Source of the DNA: Achromobacter seleniivolatilans
GTDB lineage: Bacteria; Pseudomonadota; Gammaproteobacteria; Burkholderiales; Burkholderiaceae_B
NCBI RefSeq assembly: GCF_030864005.1
Contig: NZ_CP132976.1
Location: 2,976,001 to 3,040,000 of the forward strand
DNA length: 64,000 nt
Reading direction: 5' to 3'
Shown here: positions 8,449-17,195 of the stretch, in pieces
Layout: every line of letters begins with the position of its first letter
Position numbering within the stretch: the stretch's first letter is position 1
Made by a program: the position numbers and the translations under genes
The notes under the pieces: generated by a model
Told to the model about the DNA's origin: nothing
Databases searched by the model: none
Seen by the model: the letters and a program-made list of their open reading frames with translations, nothing else

Positions 8449-8921
8449 GTTTTATCCTCCACGACGTGGCTGACCGACTGGATCATCTGGCCAGTGTCGA
8501 CCAGGGGCTTCTTGGATACACCGGGCGTTTTCTTTCGGGCTTGCCGCGCTTCCAGCGTTGTCTTCTTCAGGCCCGGAGTAGTCACCCGGCTGATGGTCCG
8601 AGCGATGTCGCCGGCCGACCGTGCGCCAAGCGCCTCGAAGGCCTGGGTGATTTCCACGTTGCCATCGATGGCGCCACGGACCGCCCCGGCAATCTGCCGA
8701 CCCCATTCAGCCTTCTTCTGCTCGGCCGTCGGGCGCATGAACGGGCGGGCGGGGATGTTGCCCTGCGGATACCCATATTCTTGAATAGCAGCCACATAGG
8801 CGACGGGCGTCCCGTCGGGATACTTGGCCTCGGGAAAGAAGCCGACACGGATCTGCTTGCTGCCAACGTCATTCAACGTCGCCCGCAGCTTTTCCGTGCC
8901 ACCTTGGCGTACCACCTTCAT
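8445..8921 (-). CDS. HK97 gp10-like neck protein
   Basis: This 158-residue protein carries the signature of the gp10-like virion morphogenesis family: a central IPARPFMRPTAEQ motif (residues about 57 to 69) and a C-terminal KPLVDTGQMIQSVSHVV motif (about 137 to 153). These proteins act at the head-tail junction. An early segment DGTPVAYVAAIQEYGYPQ also fits. It starts at the ATG at 8921, overlapping the DUF4054 gene end by 4 bases, and it is read as one unit with the neck genes. Confidence 0.75.
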   Translation of the reverse strand: MKVVRQGGTEKLRATLNDVGSKQIRVGFFPEAKYPDGTPVAYVAAIQEYGYPQGNIPARPFMRPTAEQKKAEWGRQIAGAVRGAIDGNVEITQAFEALGARSAGDIARTISRVTTPGLKKTTLEARQARKKTPGVSKKPLVDTGQMIQSVSHVVEDKT

Positions 8922-9346
8922 CGGGACCTTCCCCCGCGGATGGACAAACCACCCACGTTGCGGAACGCGGCGCGCTCAGGCAGTCCGCCGACGTACAACC
9001 CACCGGCCGAGCAGCTCTTGGACAGCGCCTGGAACTGTTGGCCATAGGGCGTGAGATTCAGCCAGTGCGACCAGGAATCGGTCGCCGGCGGTGCCTGGAA
9101 GGACACGCTGACCTTGTCGATCGTTGCGGAAGCCAGCGCGCCAGGCGCGCCGCCATTGCCAGCAGCAGCATTCAGACGCAGCTGCAACAGATGCGCCGTG
9201 ATGAGCATCCACAGCTGCTCGTTGCACTGACAACCGCGCCCGCTGGTGTAGCACTGTCCCCACTCCGCTACGGCCAGCACCACGTCGTCCGTCACCGTGG
9301 CGAACATCGGGAATAGGATTCGGAACTTCGCCAGCGGAAAGTCCAT
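8918..9346 (-). CDS. Head-tail connector, DUF4054 family
   Basis: The ATG at 9346 follows the upstream stop directly (TGACATG) and gives 142 residues that begin MDFPLAKFRILFPMFATVTD. The Cys-containing YTSGRGCQCNEQLWMLITAH stretch and the C-terminal FQALSKSCSAGGLYVGGLP region match the DUF4054 family, found in the head-tail joining block of many phages. A longer reading from 9478 is rejected because its first 44 residues are Arg/Pro-rich and lie in another frame of the preceding gene. Confidence 0.7.
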   Translation of the reverse strand: MDFPLAKFRILFPMFATVTDDVVLAVAEWGQCYTSGRGCQCNEQLWMLITAHLLQLRLNAAAGNGGAPGALASATIDKVSVSFQAPPATDSWSHWLNLTPYGQQFQALSKSCSAGGLYVGGLPERAAFRNVGGLSIRGGRSR

Positions 9347-9347
9347 G

Positions 9348-9698
9348 TCAGGCCTCGGCGTCTTTGACCTTGGCGCCGCCCGCGTTACGCTTCTTGGCGG
9401 TGGCGGGCGTGTCCTGAGCGGACTTGTCGGCGCCTTCCAGGTTGCGTGCGGCGAACGCCTCCGCGTCCGACTTGTCATGGCTGGCCGCCACGAACCCGTT
9501 CTTGAAGTGCGCCTTGAACACGATGTTCTCCTGCAGTAGGTTGAACTCGTCTTCAGAGATCGCGGTGGCCATGCCTTTGGGCGTCACCAGCTGCTTGTTA
9601 GCCACGTTGGCCTTGCCAGCGATGAGGACCGATTGGCCATTCTTCAGCTGGTAGCGTTGGTCGTTGCTGAGCGTACTGTAGATATAGATGCGAAACAT
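9348..9698 (-). CDS. Unknown phage protein between capsid and neck genes
   Basis: The ATG at 9698 lies 9 bases after a TCCGGAG ribosome-binding site and gives a 116-residue protein that begins MFRIYIYSTLSNDQRYQ. The first 70 residues look folded (SVLIAGKANVANKQLV). The last 40 are Ala/Lys/Asp-rich and probably disordered, ending GGAKVKDAEA. I do not recognise a family. Its position after the major capsid gene suggests a head decoration or connector role, but nothing in the sequence proves this. Confidence 0.6.
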   Translation of the reverse strand: MFRIYIYSTLSNDQRYQLKNGQSVLIAGKANVANKQLVTPKGMATAISEDEFNLLQENIVFKAHFKNGFVAASHDKSDAEAFAARNLEGADKSAQDTPATAKKRNAGGAKVKDAEA

Positions 9699-9757
9699 TT
9701 CGACTCCGGAAATGAAAGAGGCCGGGTTTCCCCGGCCCTCTGTTCGAAGCGCGGCGG

Positions 9758-10840
9758 TCAGGACGCGCTGATGGTCTTGCGAGAGAACGCCCACGGGCGC
9801 AACACGAAGATGCCCGCCGTCGCGTTGATGGCGTCTTCGATGTAGCCCTTGATGCGGTTTTCGCTGCCCAGCACCTGGTAGCGCACCGGCACGGCCTGGA
9901 TCAGGCTTGCGGCCATGATGTCCGACTCGTCCTGCTCGGCCGCGTTCTCGACGAACAGGTAGGCCACGTCCAGGCCACCGTTGGCGTCCTTAAATTCGGC
10001 AGTCGTCACCACGCGAGTGTTCGGGAAGTTCTCGTTCAGCCATTGGCGGAACGTCATACCCGAGGCCGCAGGGCTGTACACGCTGAAAATCGAGCGGTAG
10101 CCGGTCGGCAGCACGAGCACCATCTTGGCCGTGTCCTTAAGCTCGCCGCCCATCTGGGTTTCGAGCTGGTTGTACATGCCCGTGTACTCAGAGACCAGTT
10201 GGTCGAAGTTCGCGGTCAGCCACGGCGTGGTGGCCGAAACGTAGGCCGGCAGGCTGGGATCGTTCAGCAGGCCGTACACGTTCGAATCGGGCTGGTTGAA
10301 GCCGTAGAAGCCGACCTGGTTGCGGCTGATGTCCAGCGACTCGGTGGCGGCGCGGCGCTTCTCGTCGGCGGCTTGATAGCCGATGGCGGCCTGGCGGGCG
10401 TCTTCCAGTTTGCCGACCTGAAAACCCTGCTCGAAGCGCACGATGCCGCGCGATTCGATCGACTGGCGGTAGTCGGCCAGCGGAATGTTGGTCGTGTCGC
10501 CGTACAGCTCGGCTTTCGCGACCGGTTCAGCCACCCGCAGGCTGATCATCTCGTCTTCCCAGCGGCCGACGGTCGTGATACCTGCGATTTCGTCGATGTT
10601 GCGCACCTGGGTGACCACGCGCAGTGTGCCGGGCAGCCAGGTTTGCAGCATGTGCGAGAGCATGGCGCCGTTGGTAACGGCTGGACCGGTCAGGGCCGAG
10701 TCCATGGAACGCAGGCCGACGCCCAGATTGTCCAGGTCTTCAAAGCCGATCTTGGCGTCCTTGCCGACCTTCACCGCACCACGCGAAACGGCCAGGCGGC
10801 CGCTCATGTGCATGTGCACCTTGGATTGAGTTTTTGCCAT
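9758..10840 (-). CDS. Major capsid protein, DUF2184 family
   Basis: This 360-residue protein has the DUF2184 major capsid pattern. Signs are an N-terminal region GFEDLDNLGVGLRSMDSALT, a middle with LRVVTQVRNIDEIAGITTVG and the C-terminal MAASLIQAVPVRYQVLGSEN followed by EDAINATAGIFVLRPWAF. DUF2184 proteins are HK97-fold shell subunits. It follows the cement and DUF2213 protease/scaffold genes, the expected order. The ATG at 10840 is preceded by an AAGGAAC sequence that can serve for ribosome binding. Confidence 0.85.
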   Translation of the reverse strand: MAKTQSKVHMHMSGRLAVSRGAVKVGKDAKIGFEDLDNLGVGLRSMDSALTGPAVTNGAMLSHMLQTWLPGTLRVVTQVRNIDEIAGITTVGRWEDEMISLRVAEPVAKAELYGDTTNIPLADYRQSIESRGIVRFEQGFQVGKLEDARQAAIGYQAADEKRRAATESLDISRNQVGFYGFNQPDSNVYGLLNDPSLPAYVSATTPWLTANFDQLVSEYTGMYNQLETQMGGELKDTAKMVLVLPTGYRSIFSVYSPAASGMTFRQWLNENFPNTRVVTTAEFKDANGGLDVAYLFVENAAEQDESDIMAASLIQAVPVRYQVLGSENRIKGYIEDAINATAGIFVLRPWAFSRKTISAS

Positions 10841-10858
10841 GATGTCTTGTTCCTTTAA

Positions 10859-11341
10859 TCAGGGCGTGACGGGCGCGGTCGGCAACTTCACCAGACCATT
10901 CAGGGCGATAACCGCGAGGCGCGGGGTCTCGGCGCTGGGTTCGTGGCGGGCAATGTGCGCGCCGGGGATGACGGTTCCGGTCTCACCCGACGAGATGATG
11001 CCGGTGGCCGGATCGAACGACAGAGGCAAGCCGATGTTGCCGTCGTTGCCCAGTTGAACGTTCACCTCACCCATCGTCAGGAACTCGCCAACCGTGCCGT
11101 TGCGAGCGTAGGTGACGTCGATCGCATAGGCCTTGGGGTTGATCAGGATGCCCGCGAAGGCGCCCGTGCCGCCCACTTCGACGGTATCGGTGCCGGCCTT
11201 GTAGGTGAAGGCGCGGCCGAAGACGTTTTCGGTCTCGTCGGCCGAGTCGATGATCGCCGACGCGGCGCGGGTGGGGCCGTCATGGCTGATGTTGCCGGGG
11301 ATGCCGGACAGCAGGTAGGTTCGTGCGGTGTTCGGAATCAT
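10859..11341 (-). CDS. Structural cement protein, Gp24-like
   Basis: This 160-residue protein is Gly-rich and beta-rich, begins MIPNTARTYLLSGIPGNISH, and has VFGRAFTYKAGTDTVEVGGTG and EFLTMGEVNVQLGNDGN. It matches the family of capsid cement proteins that bind the outside of DUF2184-type shells and stabilise them. It lies 18 bases upstream of the major capsid gene and overlaps the DUF2213 gene end by 4 bases. No enzymatic motif is seen. Confidence 0.7.
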   Translation of the reverse strand: MIPNTARTYLLSGIPGNISHDGPTRAASAIIDSADETENVFGRAFTYKAGTDTVEVGGTGAFAGILINPKAYAIDVTYARNGTVGEFLTMGEVNVQLGNDGNIGLPLSFDPATGIISSGETGTVIPGAHIARHEPSAETPRLAVIALNGLVKLPTAPVTP

Positions 11342-12594
11342 TGCTTCTGGCTCCAGAGCTTGGCGGCCGTATCTTCGGCGCGCACGGTTTTGGAATCGCT
11401 GACGATCTTGTCGGCGTCGGACTTTGCGGCTTGCAGGTAGCCCAGCAACACCGCGTGCTCCGCGCCGTCTTGCGCCTTCAGGCCCAGTTTTTCGACGGCA
11501 TAACGGGCCACATGGTCAGCGGACACCAGCAGCGCGCTGTCGAAGGCGCCAATGAACGGCGTCACGCGCTTGACCAGTGCATCGCGGTCGGCGATCTGTT
11601 TGATCACCGCGCTGGCGTCGTTCGCCTTGACCTGGGCTTGCAGACCCGTGATCAAGCCGGACACCTGCGAGTCGGCGACACGCTTGGCAATCTTGTTCTT
11701 GGCGGCGCCCAGTTTGGTCATAGCCGCGTCCAAGGCCTTCTTGCTGTCGGCAGTCGGGGCCGACTTCACTTCCTCAGCTGCGGCCTGCACTTCCTCGAGG
11801 GCAGCTTGCACCTCTTCGATCGCAGCTGTTGCCGATTCAACGGCGCTGGTGGCCTCTTCGGCGGCAGCTGCAGTCTGCTTCACAGCATCCTTTTCTGCCG
11901 GTGTCACCGCACCAGGGGCGGCGGCCGGGTCCGCATCTTTGACAGGTTCCTTGTTGGGGTCATTGTCCGAGCCAGCGGCGGCGGCTTTGTCCGCCAGCAC
12001 CTGCTCGATCAACGCCCGAATCTGTTCGAGAATTTCGGGGGTCAATTCCATTTTGATGAACTCCGCTGAGTCGTATGTGATGGTTAGGCAGTCCTGTACA
12101 GCCAAGTCCGGCCCCGTCCTGCCCTCTTTCACGGTTGCCAGATGATTGAACCGAAGGTCGCGCTGGATGGCGTGGTACTTCTTGCCATCGAACGCGCCTT
12201 CGGTAAATTCGTATCGACAGCGGTAGCTGGGCGACAGCTCCACCTTGCCGCGGTCGATCAGGTTCTTCATGAACTCCGAATAGACCTTGACGCTATTGCG
12301 CAGGTACGGATATTCGAAGCGCGCTGTCTCGCCCGTAGTGCCCTGCACTCCCTTCTTCTCGGCCGGGGTTCCGTCCTTGCCTAGGAACTCGTGTTCGTCG
12401 ATCCAAGGCACCAGGTTGGCAGAGGCGATCGTCTCGGGCTTCTCCAGCTCTTCCTGCGGCCGGTACACCTGGTAGATGCGATCAGGCTCGGGCGCGCCGA
12501 TCTCGCTACCGAGGTACGGGAACACACCCACCTTAGTGATCGGGTTGTCGCGCACCAGCAGGTAGCCGTTGACGTCAGTTTGTCGGTTGCTCAT
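11338..12594 (-). CDS. DUF2213 prohead protease/scaffold-like protein
   Basis: The ATG at 12594 gives 418 residues. The N-terminal 170 residues, with NGYLLVRDNPITKVGVFPY and VELSPSYRCRYEF, match DUF2213, a family found in the place of the capsid maturation protease. Residues about 180 to 300 are Ala/Glu-rich with long helices that look like a scaffold coiled coil. This suggests a protease-scaffold fusion, as in other phages with DUF2184 capsids. A longer reading from 12615 would use a TTG start without a better ribosome-binding site. Protease activity is inferred from the family. Confidence 0.75.
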   Translation of the reverse strand: MSNRQTDVNGYLLVRDNPITKVGVFPYLGSEIGAPEPDRIYQVYRPQEELEKPETIASANLVPWIDEHEFLGKDGTPAEKKGVQGTTGETARFEYPYLRNSVKVYSEFMKNLIDRGKVELSPSYRCRYEFTEGAFDGKKYHAIQRDLRFNHLATVKEGRTGPDLAVQDCLTITYDSAEFIKMELTPEILEQIRALIEQVLADKAAAAGSDNDPNKEPVKDADPAAAPGAVTPAEKDAVKQTAAAAEEATSAVESATAAIEEVQAALEEVQAAAEEVKSAPTADSKKALDAAMTKLGAAKNKIAKRVADSQVSGLITGLQAQVKANDASAVIKQIADRDALVKRVTPFIGAFDSALLVSADHVARYAVEKLGLKAQDGAEHAVLLGYLQAAKSDADKIVSDSKTVRAEDTAAKLWSQKQ

Positions 12595-13447
12595 CGAGGT
12601 ACTCGGTAAAGTCAATGACCGGCCGCATACGGCACCGGCAGTTGATCAACTCACCGGGAAATCCGCGCTGCCCTGTTCTCTTGTCGATGATGGGCGGCTC
12701 ATCCATGCTGAATGTCTGCCCGTCGTATTCAACGTGCAGTGACCGAGGCTCCGCCCCGCCGCCGCTGTGGATCCATTCGAACTTCTTCACGCCGGCGGAC
12801 TTCATCCGCTCTTCGTTCATCGCCGAGGTGATCTTGCGTGTCTGGTCGACCGCAATCAGCTTGGCCCTGTGCTTCGTGACCTTGTTCAGGCTCTTGATCT
12901 CTTCGAAGATCTGGCCAGCGCCCTGACCGCCCGACTGGATTGACCGCAGGACGATGCCCTGTATTCGCTCCTGAAACTGCGCCGGGATGCTTTTGATCAG
13001 CCCCACGTTCTCCGCAGTGCTGGCCAGAACCTTGTCGTACAACGAGGCCGGCATCGTGAACGTCTTGATGGTCAACCCGCCAGACATGTCCCGCAGCGAC
13101 GCACCCAGGTTCTGCTTGGAAAACTTGTCCACCTGGCCAATGGTCCGGTTGGCCAGCGGCCCGGCCTTCTCCGCAAAGGCCTTGCTCCACTTCTTCCCAA
13201 GATCTCCCAGGATGCGCCGCGCCTGAGTGGTCACGCTCTCGTCCTGAGCAACCTCGGGATTTGAGCTATACAGACCACGCAGCGCCCGGTCGTATTCGGC
13301 CAGCATGCCCTCGATCAACGACGACAGGCTGGACCGGTACCGCTCTTCAACGGCTACCGGGTACGCCAGCACCGAGCCCTTGAACTGGCTGGCCTGTTGC
13401 TGCTGCCCCCAAGCCTGGCGCCGCTTCGTTACCATTCTCTTGGCCAT
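12575..13447 (-). CDS. Mu gpF-like head morphogenesis protein
   Basis: This 290-residue protein ends with the MuF signature: TRKITSAMNEERMKSAGVK, then FEWIHSGGGAEPRSLHVEYD, then ELINCRCRMRPVIDF with the Cys-x-Cys pair. MuF-like proteins enter the capsid with the portal and help early head assembly. Its start overlaps the portal gene end by about 100 bases in a different frame, unusually long for this compact genome. A later start (Met5 at 13435) or a GTG further in would shorten the overlap. Confidence 0.8.
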   Translation of the reverse strand: MAKRMVTKRRQAWGQQQQASQFKGSVLAYPVAVEERYRSSLSSLIEGMLAEYDRALRGLYSSNPEVAQDESVTTQARRILGDLGKKWSKAFAEKAGPLANRTIGQVDKFSKQNLGASLRDMSGGLTIKTFTMPASLYDKVLASTAENVGLIKSIPAQFQERIQGIVLRSIQSGGQGAGQIFEEIKSLNKVTKHRAKLIAVDQTRKITSAMNEERMKSAGVKKFEWIHSGGGAEPRSLHVEYDGQTFSMDEPPIIDKRTGQRGFPGELINCRCRMRPVIDFTEYLDEQPTN

Positions 13448-14849
13448 CTACGAACTCGGCTTTTTCAATGTTGTGGTAATCGCTTTCGCGGTCTTCCCTC
13501 AGCCGGTTGCGGATATCTTCCGCATCAATGGCTCCCGTGTTGAACAGCACGCCGTCACGGTCGGCCTTGAGCTTGTCGATCTCCGCCCACTCCTTGGCGG
13601 TCGGGCTATCAACCGGAAGCCATTGGATCTGAACCTTGCTCGGCAGCGTGATGCTCTCGGACTTGGCGAGCAGCTGGTAGTGCCGCTTCAGGATCGGGGT
13701 CATGTCGTTCGACTGGATGCTTTCCAAATGCTCCCGATACACCGAACGCTCATACTCTCCAGCCGCATTGAATCCCTTTGGCTGGGTTTGAAGGATCTTG
13801 GTAGCAGGCACGCCGGCGACTGCCGCCGCCAACTGAAACTGGGTCATGATGACCGTGTCCACATCGCCAAGCGCCGTGTCGAACTGCTGAGTCGTCTCGT
13901 CTGCGCCTCCGACCTTTACGCCGTAGTTGTCCCGGTAAGCGACCCACTCGGCGAGGTTCTTCTCCAGTTCGTCGCGATTGCTGAGAGCCCCTTCTCCAAC
14001 GCCCAGCACCGTGAGGCGCTTGGTCATCAGCAACTGCGGGCCCTCGTTCGCGCTGCGCTCGGCCGCATACGCCCGCTCCATCATGCGCTGCGGGACGCTC
14101 ACACCCATGTAGCGATAATGGGGCTTCAGGTAGTCCGGCACCGGGTACGGCACGAAGATCCGCAGATGAGACTTGTGATAGACCCGGTCCTTGATCTTCC
14201 AGAACGTCGGCTCGTAGTAGCTCTGACTCGCAGGGTCGTTGAGGTTGTCCTCGGTCAAGACCGGAGTAACCCAGTTCGGGTCAATCTGCGACATACCTCG
14301 GTACGTGCCAGGCTGTACTCCATCCAAATTGAACGGAGCCTTGTAGTACTCCTCCGGGTTCGCTGCCTCGACATCGAACAACACAAGGCGGCCACCGTAC
14401 ACTCGTCCGAAGTTCACCAGCTCGCGCAGATGTCGCTCCACGCCAAACCGCTCGTCCTGTTCCTTCAATGTATCGGCAGTCTTTACGTCCCCACACATAA
14501 GAAGGAACCCGTTTCGAACGGCGTCCCGCGCCGGCATGCTGCACGCCTCGCCAATCAGCCAGTTCGTGGCCAGCATGGCGCACGCCTGATAGCCGATGAA
14601 CATGCTGCCGGCCGCGTAGAACCCCAGCTGGGCCTCGTTGACCTGCGTGAAGCTGGCCATCTTAGGCGTCGGACGCTCCCCGATGTATCCGTTGTCTGAT
14701 GCCACAGTGGGCGCACCGTGGGGCTGCTCGAACGCCGGGAACTCGAACGCCGGGCGCACCTTGTCTCCCAATGGGTGATGGGTCGAGAAAAGGCCGCGCC
14801 GCTGAACCTTGGGCTCCGGGCGCTTTTTGAACCAGTCAAAGAATTTCAT
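13347..14849 (-). CDS. Portal protein, DUF1073 family
   Basis: This 500-residue protein begins MKFFDWFKKRPEPKVQRRG and carries the DUF1073 portal pattern: GFYAAGSMFIGYQACAMLA near residue 75 and LLMCGDVKTADTLKEQDERF. Further on come RVYHKSHLRIFVPYPVPDYL and the Gln-rich PATKILQTQPKGFNAAGEYE. Portals form the dodecameric ring for DNA entry. It follows the large terminase gene by 3 bases overlap or less, the classic packaging order. The C-terminal 30 residues are Gly/Ala-rich and overlap the MuF gene. Confidence 0.85.
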   Translation of the reverse strand: MKFFDWFKKRPEPKVQRRGLFSTHHPLGDKVRPAFEFPAFEQPHGAPTVASDNGYIGERPTPKMASFTQVNEAQLGFYAAGSMFIGYQACAMLATNWLIGEACSMPARDAVRNGFLLMCGDVKTADTLKEQDERFGVERHLRELVNFGRVYGGRLVLFDVEAANPEEYYKAPFNLDGVQPGTYRGMSQIDPNWVTPVLTEDNLNDPASQSYYEPTFWKIKDRVYHKSHLRIFVPYPVPDYLKPHYRYMGVSVPQRMMERAYAAERSANEGPQLLMTKRLTVLGVGEGALSNRDELEKNLAEWVAYRDNYGVKVGGADETTQQFDTALGDVDTVIMTQFQLAAAVAGVPATKILQTQPKGFNAAGEYERSVYREHLESIQSNDMTPILKRHYQLLAKSESITLPSKVQIQWLPVDSPTAKEWAEIDKLKADRDGVLFNTGAIDAEDIRNRLREDRESDYHNIEKAEFVDGQENGNEAAPGLGAAATGQPVQGLGAGVPGSR

Positions 14850-16084
14850 CCGAAGAATCCGCGCTTGCGCTTGATCATGGGCTGCAACGCATACCGCGTC
14901 GCGTCCATGTAATGGTTGTTGGCGTCCACGATGTCTGTAAGCACATCGCCCGTCAGGCGGTCCACCTTGTAGCTGTACAGCCTAGCCTCACGCAGGGTCT
15001 GCACGCAGCGCGGGTGGATGACCAGTTCCTTGTAGGAGCGCAGGTGGGCAATGCCATCCTCAACGCTGCCCTTCCACTTCTCAACGCCTTGGAGGCGCGG
15101 GAGGTTGGCACGCTGGCCGTCCCTGCCCTTGCTCTTCACGTGGCTGATCGTCTCCGGCCTGGCCGAGTCCGCACGGGTCACGTGCTGCTCAATGCCTGGC
15201 AGGCGGGCGACCATGAACGCCGCGATGTCGTCGTTCTCGAGCCCGATCTTTCCGGCCTCGTGCTCGACCCACAGCCGGTGGTCATGCACCCAGAGCTTGA
15301 CGCCGGCGGTCGGGTCCTGGCTAAAGCCCCAGTCCAGACCGAAGTACGGGCCATCCCAACCAGCCGCCGGGTCGAACTCTGCAACCCTGTACTTGCCGGC
15401 CAGGATCTGCGCTTCGCTATTCTCGCGGTAGGCGCCGTCCCAAATCCAGGCATAGGTCTGGTCGTCCAGGCGCTCGCGGTCATTGCGGCGCTCCTGCTCC
15501 AGCACATCGGGGAACCAAGGGTTGTCCGTGTAGTTCAGCTCGACGATCTTGGAATTCGGCGGCGGATTTTTGACGAATCGCAGATCGGTCGGGCTGCCGT
15601 CCAGCTCCGGGTTCCAGGTCAGCCAGACTTCGGAATCGTTCTCCCGCACCGTCGGCAGCAGCTTCTGGTACGCGATCTCGCTGACGTTCTCCGCCTCGTC
15701 TATCCATGCAATCAGCACCCGCGCCTTGGACTTAATGCTGTCCAGGTTGTGCCGCAAGCCCGCGAAGGTGTACGAGACACGGCGGTTGCGCGTGCGGATG
15801 AACTTCTCGCCGATCTCGAAGTAGGCATCGAGCCAAGGCACTGAACGGATAGCCTGCTTGACCTCCTCCATAGAGGAGTCTTCCAGGCTGTTCATGTACT
15901 CCCGGCCGCACAGGACCACACCCGACACGTCGGCCTGGGCGAACATGTATGCCCGCACCGCCGTCATCAGCGCGAAGCTGCGAGTCTTTGCGCTACCGCG
16001 GCCGCCTCTTGCCCCCCTGTACCGCGCCGGCCCGGAGAACACCGGGATCAGCTTTGGGGGGAGTTCGATGTTAGCCGTCGTCAC
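14846..16084 (-). CDS. Terminase large subunit (PBSX-type), GTG start
   Basis: The protein has a Walker A-like GARGGRGSAKTR at about residues 24 to 35, a Walker B VLIAWIDEAE at about 123 to 132, and a nuclease domain with acidic residues in FGLDWGFSQDPTA (D251, D257). It is the ATPase-nuclease that packages DNA. I chose the GTG at 16084 inside the end of the small subunit gene (GTGACGACGGCTAA). The 48 residues upstream in the same frame are Arg/Ser/Pro-rich shadow sequence of the small subunit. Length is 412 residues. Confidence 0.85.
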   Translation of the reverse strand: MTTANIELPPKLIPVFSGPARYRGARGGRGSAKTRSFALMTAVRAYMFAQADVSGVVLCGREYMNSLEDSSMEEVKQAIRSVPWLDAYFEIGEKFIRTRNRRVSYTFAGLRHNLDSIKSKARVLIAWIDEAENVSEIAYQKLLPTVRENDSEVWLTWNPELDGSPTDLRFVKNPPPNSKIVELNYTDNPWFPDVLEQERRNDRERLDDQTYAWIWDGAYRENSEAQILAGKYRVAEFDPAAGWDGPYFGLDWGFSQDPTAGVKLWVHDHRLWVEHEAGKIGLENDDIAAFMVARLPGIEQHVTRADSARPETISHVKSKGRDGQRANLPRLQGVEKWKGSVEDGIAHLRSYKELVIHPRCVQTLREARLYSYKVDRLTGDVLTDIVDANNHYMDATRYALQPMIKRKRGFFG

Positions 16085-16523
16085 CTGGGGCAACCAATTG
16101 GATCGTCGTGGGCATGGTGGGGATCGGCCCACCGTTGGGGCCGCTGAGTTCGCGCTTGTTTGTGAACATGCCGCCGCTTTCCTTGGCGGCCTGTTCGAGT
16201 ACTGACGCCGCAGCCACGACGTTGCCACGCTGCATGTGCCGTTCGTAGATCTTGCTCAGAGCCCGAAGCCGGAACGACTGTTCAGCTATTGGGATCTTGG
16301 CCGCTTCCGCCCTGAATGCGTCACGTGTACTCTCGAACAGGTCCCGCCACTTCTTGGCCAAGCGGCTACCAGACACCTTCGTCGGATCGTATTGCGCGAC
16401 GTGCGTGCGTGGCACCTCGATGCCGAACTGCTCTCGCAGCAGCTCCGAAACCTCTGTCGGCGTGTCCCAGCAGGCCAGGGCTTGCACGATGACTTGCTTG
16501 TGCGCATCGTTCAACTTCGCCAT
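16071..16523 (-). CDS. Terminase small subunit, DUF2280 family
   Basis: The ATG at 16523 gives a 150-residue protein with the DUF2280 pattern: MAKLNDAHKQVIVQALACWD, TPTEVSELLREQFGIEVPRT and RLRALSKIYERHMQRGN. The N-terminal helix-turn-helix-like part would bind the packaging site, and the rest oligomerises. It overlaps the start of the large subunit by 14 bases. A GTG two codons upstream is possible, but the ATG is preferred. Confidence 0.8.
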   Translation of the reverse strand: MAKLNDAHKQVIVQALACWDTPTEVSELLREQFGIEVPRTHVAQYDPTKVSGSRLAKKWRDLFESTRDAFRAEAAKIPIAEQSFRLRALSKIYERHMQRGNVVAAASVLEQAAKESGGMFTNKRELSGPNGGPIPTMPTTIQLVAPGDDG

Positions 16524-16542
16524 ACCCACATCCCAAAGTCTG

Positions 16543-17193
16543 TTATGCCGCCTTCAGGCAGCAACCGCAGGCCCGCGCAATGCTTAATCTCGGTACCACA
16601 GGCGTGTTGCCAGCAGCCGCCACTAGGCGTCGGACATCCTCCGAAGGACCGTATCGCGCCACTACGCCGATGAATTCTTCCACGTCGTGCCCCACAATTC
16701 GCAGCTTCGGCCGGCCTAGCTTGTCGAACGCTGGGGCGCCATACGGATCCAGCGCTTGACCGATGTGGTACAGCTCATGCTCCACCAGCGCGCAGAATTC
16801 CGCATCGCTGCAGGACGCGCAGTAGTCGGCCGCCAGCGTGATCAGAAATGCGGGGACTCGCCCGAACCATTCCACCATCTGCTGTTCCTGGCGCGCCTTC
16901 TGCCAGCCGCCGGCTCGGAACATGACCTGCTCGGCTTGGCCAAGGATTTGACGGCCCCCCTTAGAGAATCCGGACGATGCCCAAAGGAACGCCAGATCCG
17001 CGTCAGCTAAGTGCGCGTGGTCCGGGTTGTGGATTGGCCCGCCTTCGTCCGCCACGATCGCGCCGAGCGCCCAGCTGAGAAGCTCGGGCGCCGGACATAG
17101 CTGCGGGGCGTCGGACTGGCACACACGCTCCAGCCATTCGGCCGGCGGCCGCGGCCGTCCTTCGCCCTCGGCACGTCCCCGCAACCTGGCCAT
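16543..17193 (-). CDS. Phage metallopeptidase-like protein (HExxH)
   Basis: The ATG at 17193 lies two bases after the formyltransferase-like stop (GTGTGAACATG) and gives 216 residues. The zinc-peptidase motif HELYH is at residues 139 to 143, and a second His/Asp/Glu group GHDVEEF is at about 169 to 174. This matches the putative phage metallopeptidase family often found near terminase genes. The protein is Cys-rich around DYCASCSDAEFC. The substrate is unknown; capsid processing, a host target or a non-peptidase zinc role are all possible. Confidence 0.7.
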   Translation of the reverse strand: MARLRGRAEGEGRPRPPAEWLERVCQSDAPQLCPAPELLSWALGAIVADEGGPIHNPDHAHLADADLAFLWASSGFSKGGRQILGQAEQVMFRAGGWQKARQEQQMVEWFGRVPAFLITLAADYCASCSDAEFCALVEHELYHIGQALDPYGAPAFDKLGRPKLRIVGHDVEEFIGVVARYGPSEDVRRLVAAAGNTPVVPRLSIARACGCCLKAA

Positions 17194-17195
17194 GT

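Noticed and set aside
13305-14699. Plus-strand frame of 464 codons opposite the portal gene
   Set aside because: It is antisense to a well-supported portal gene; its sequence is Arg/His/Leu-rich and has no family pattern, as expected for a shadow of GC-rich coding DNA.
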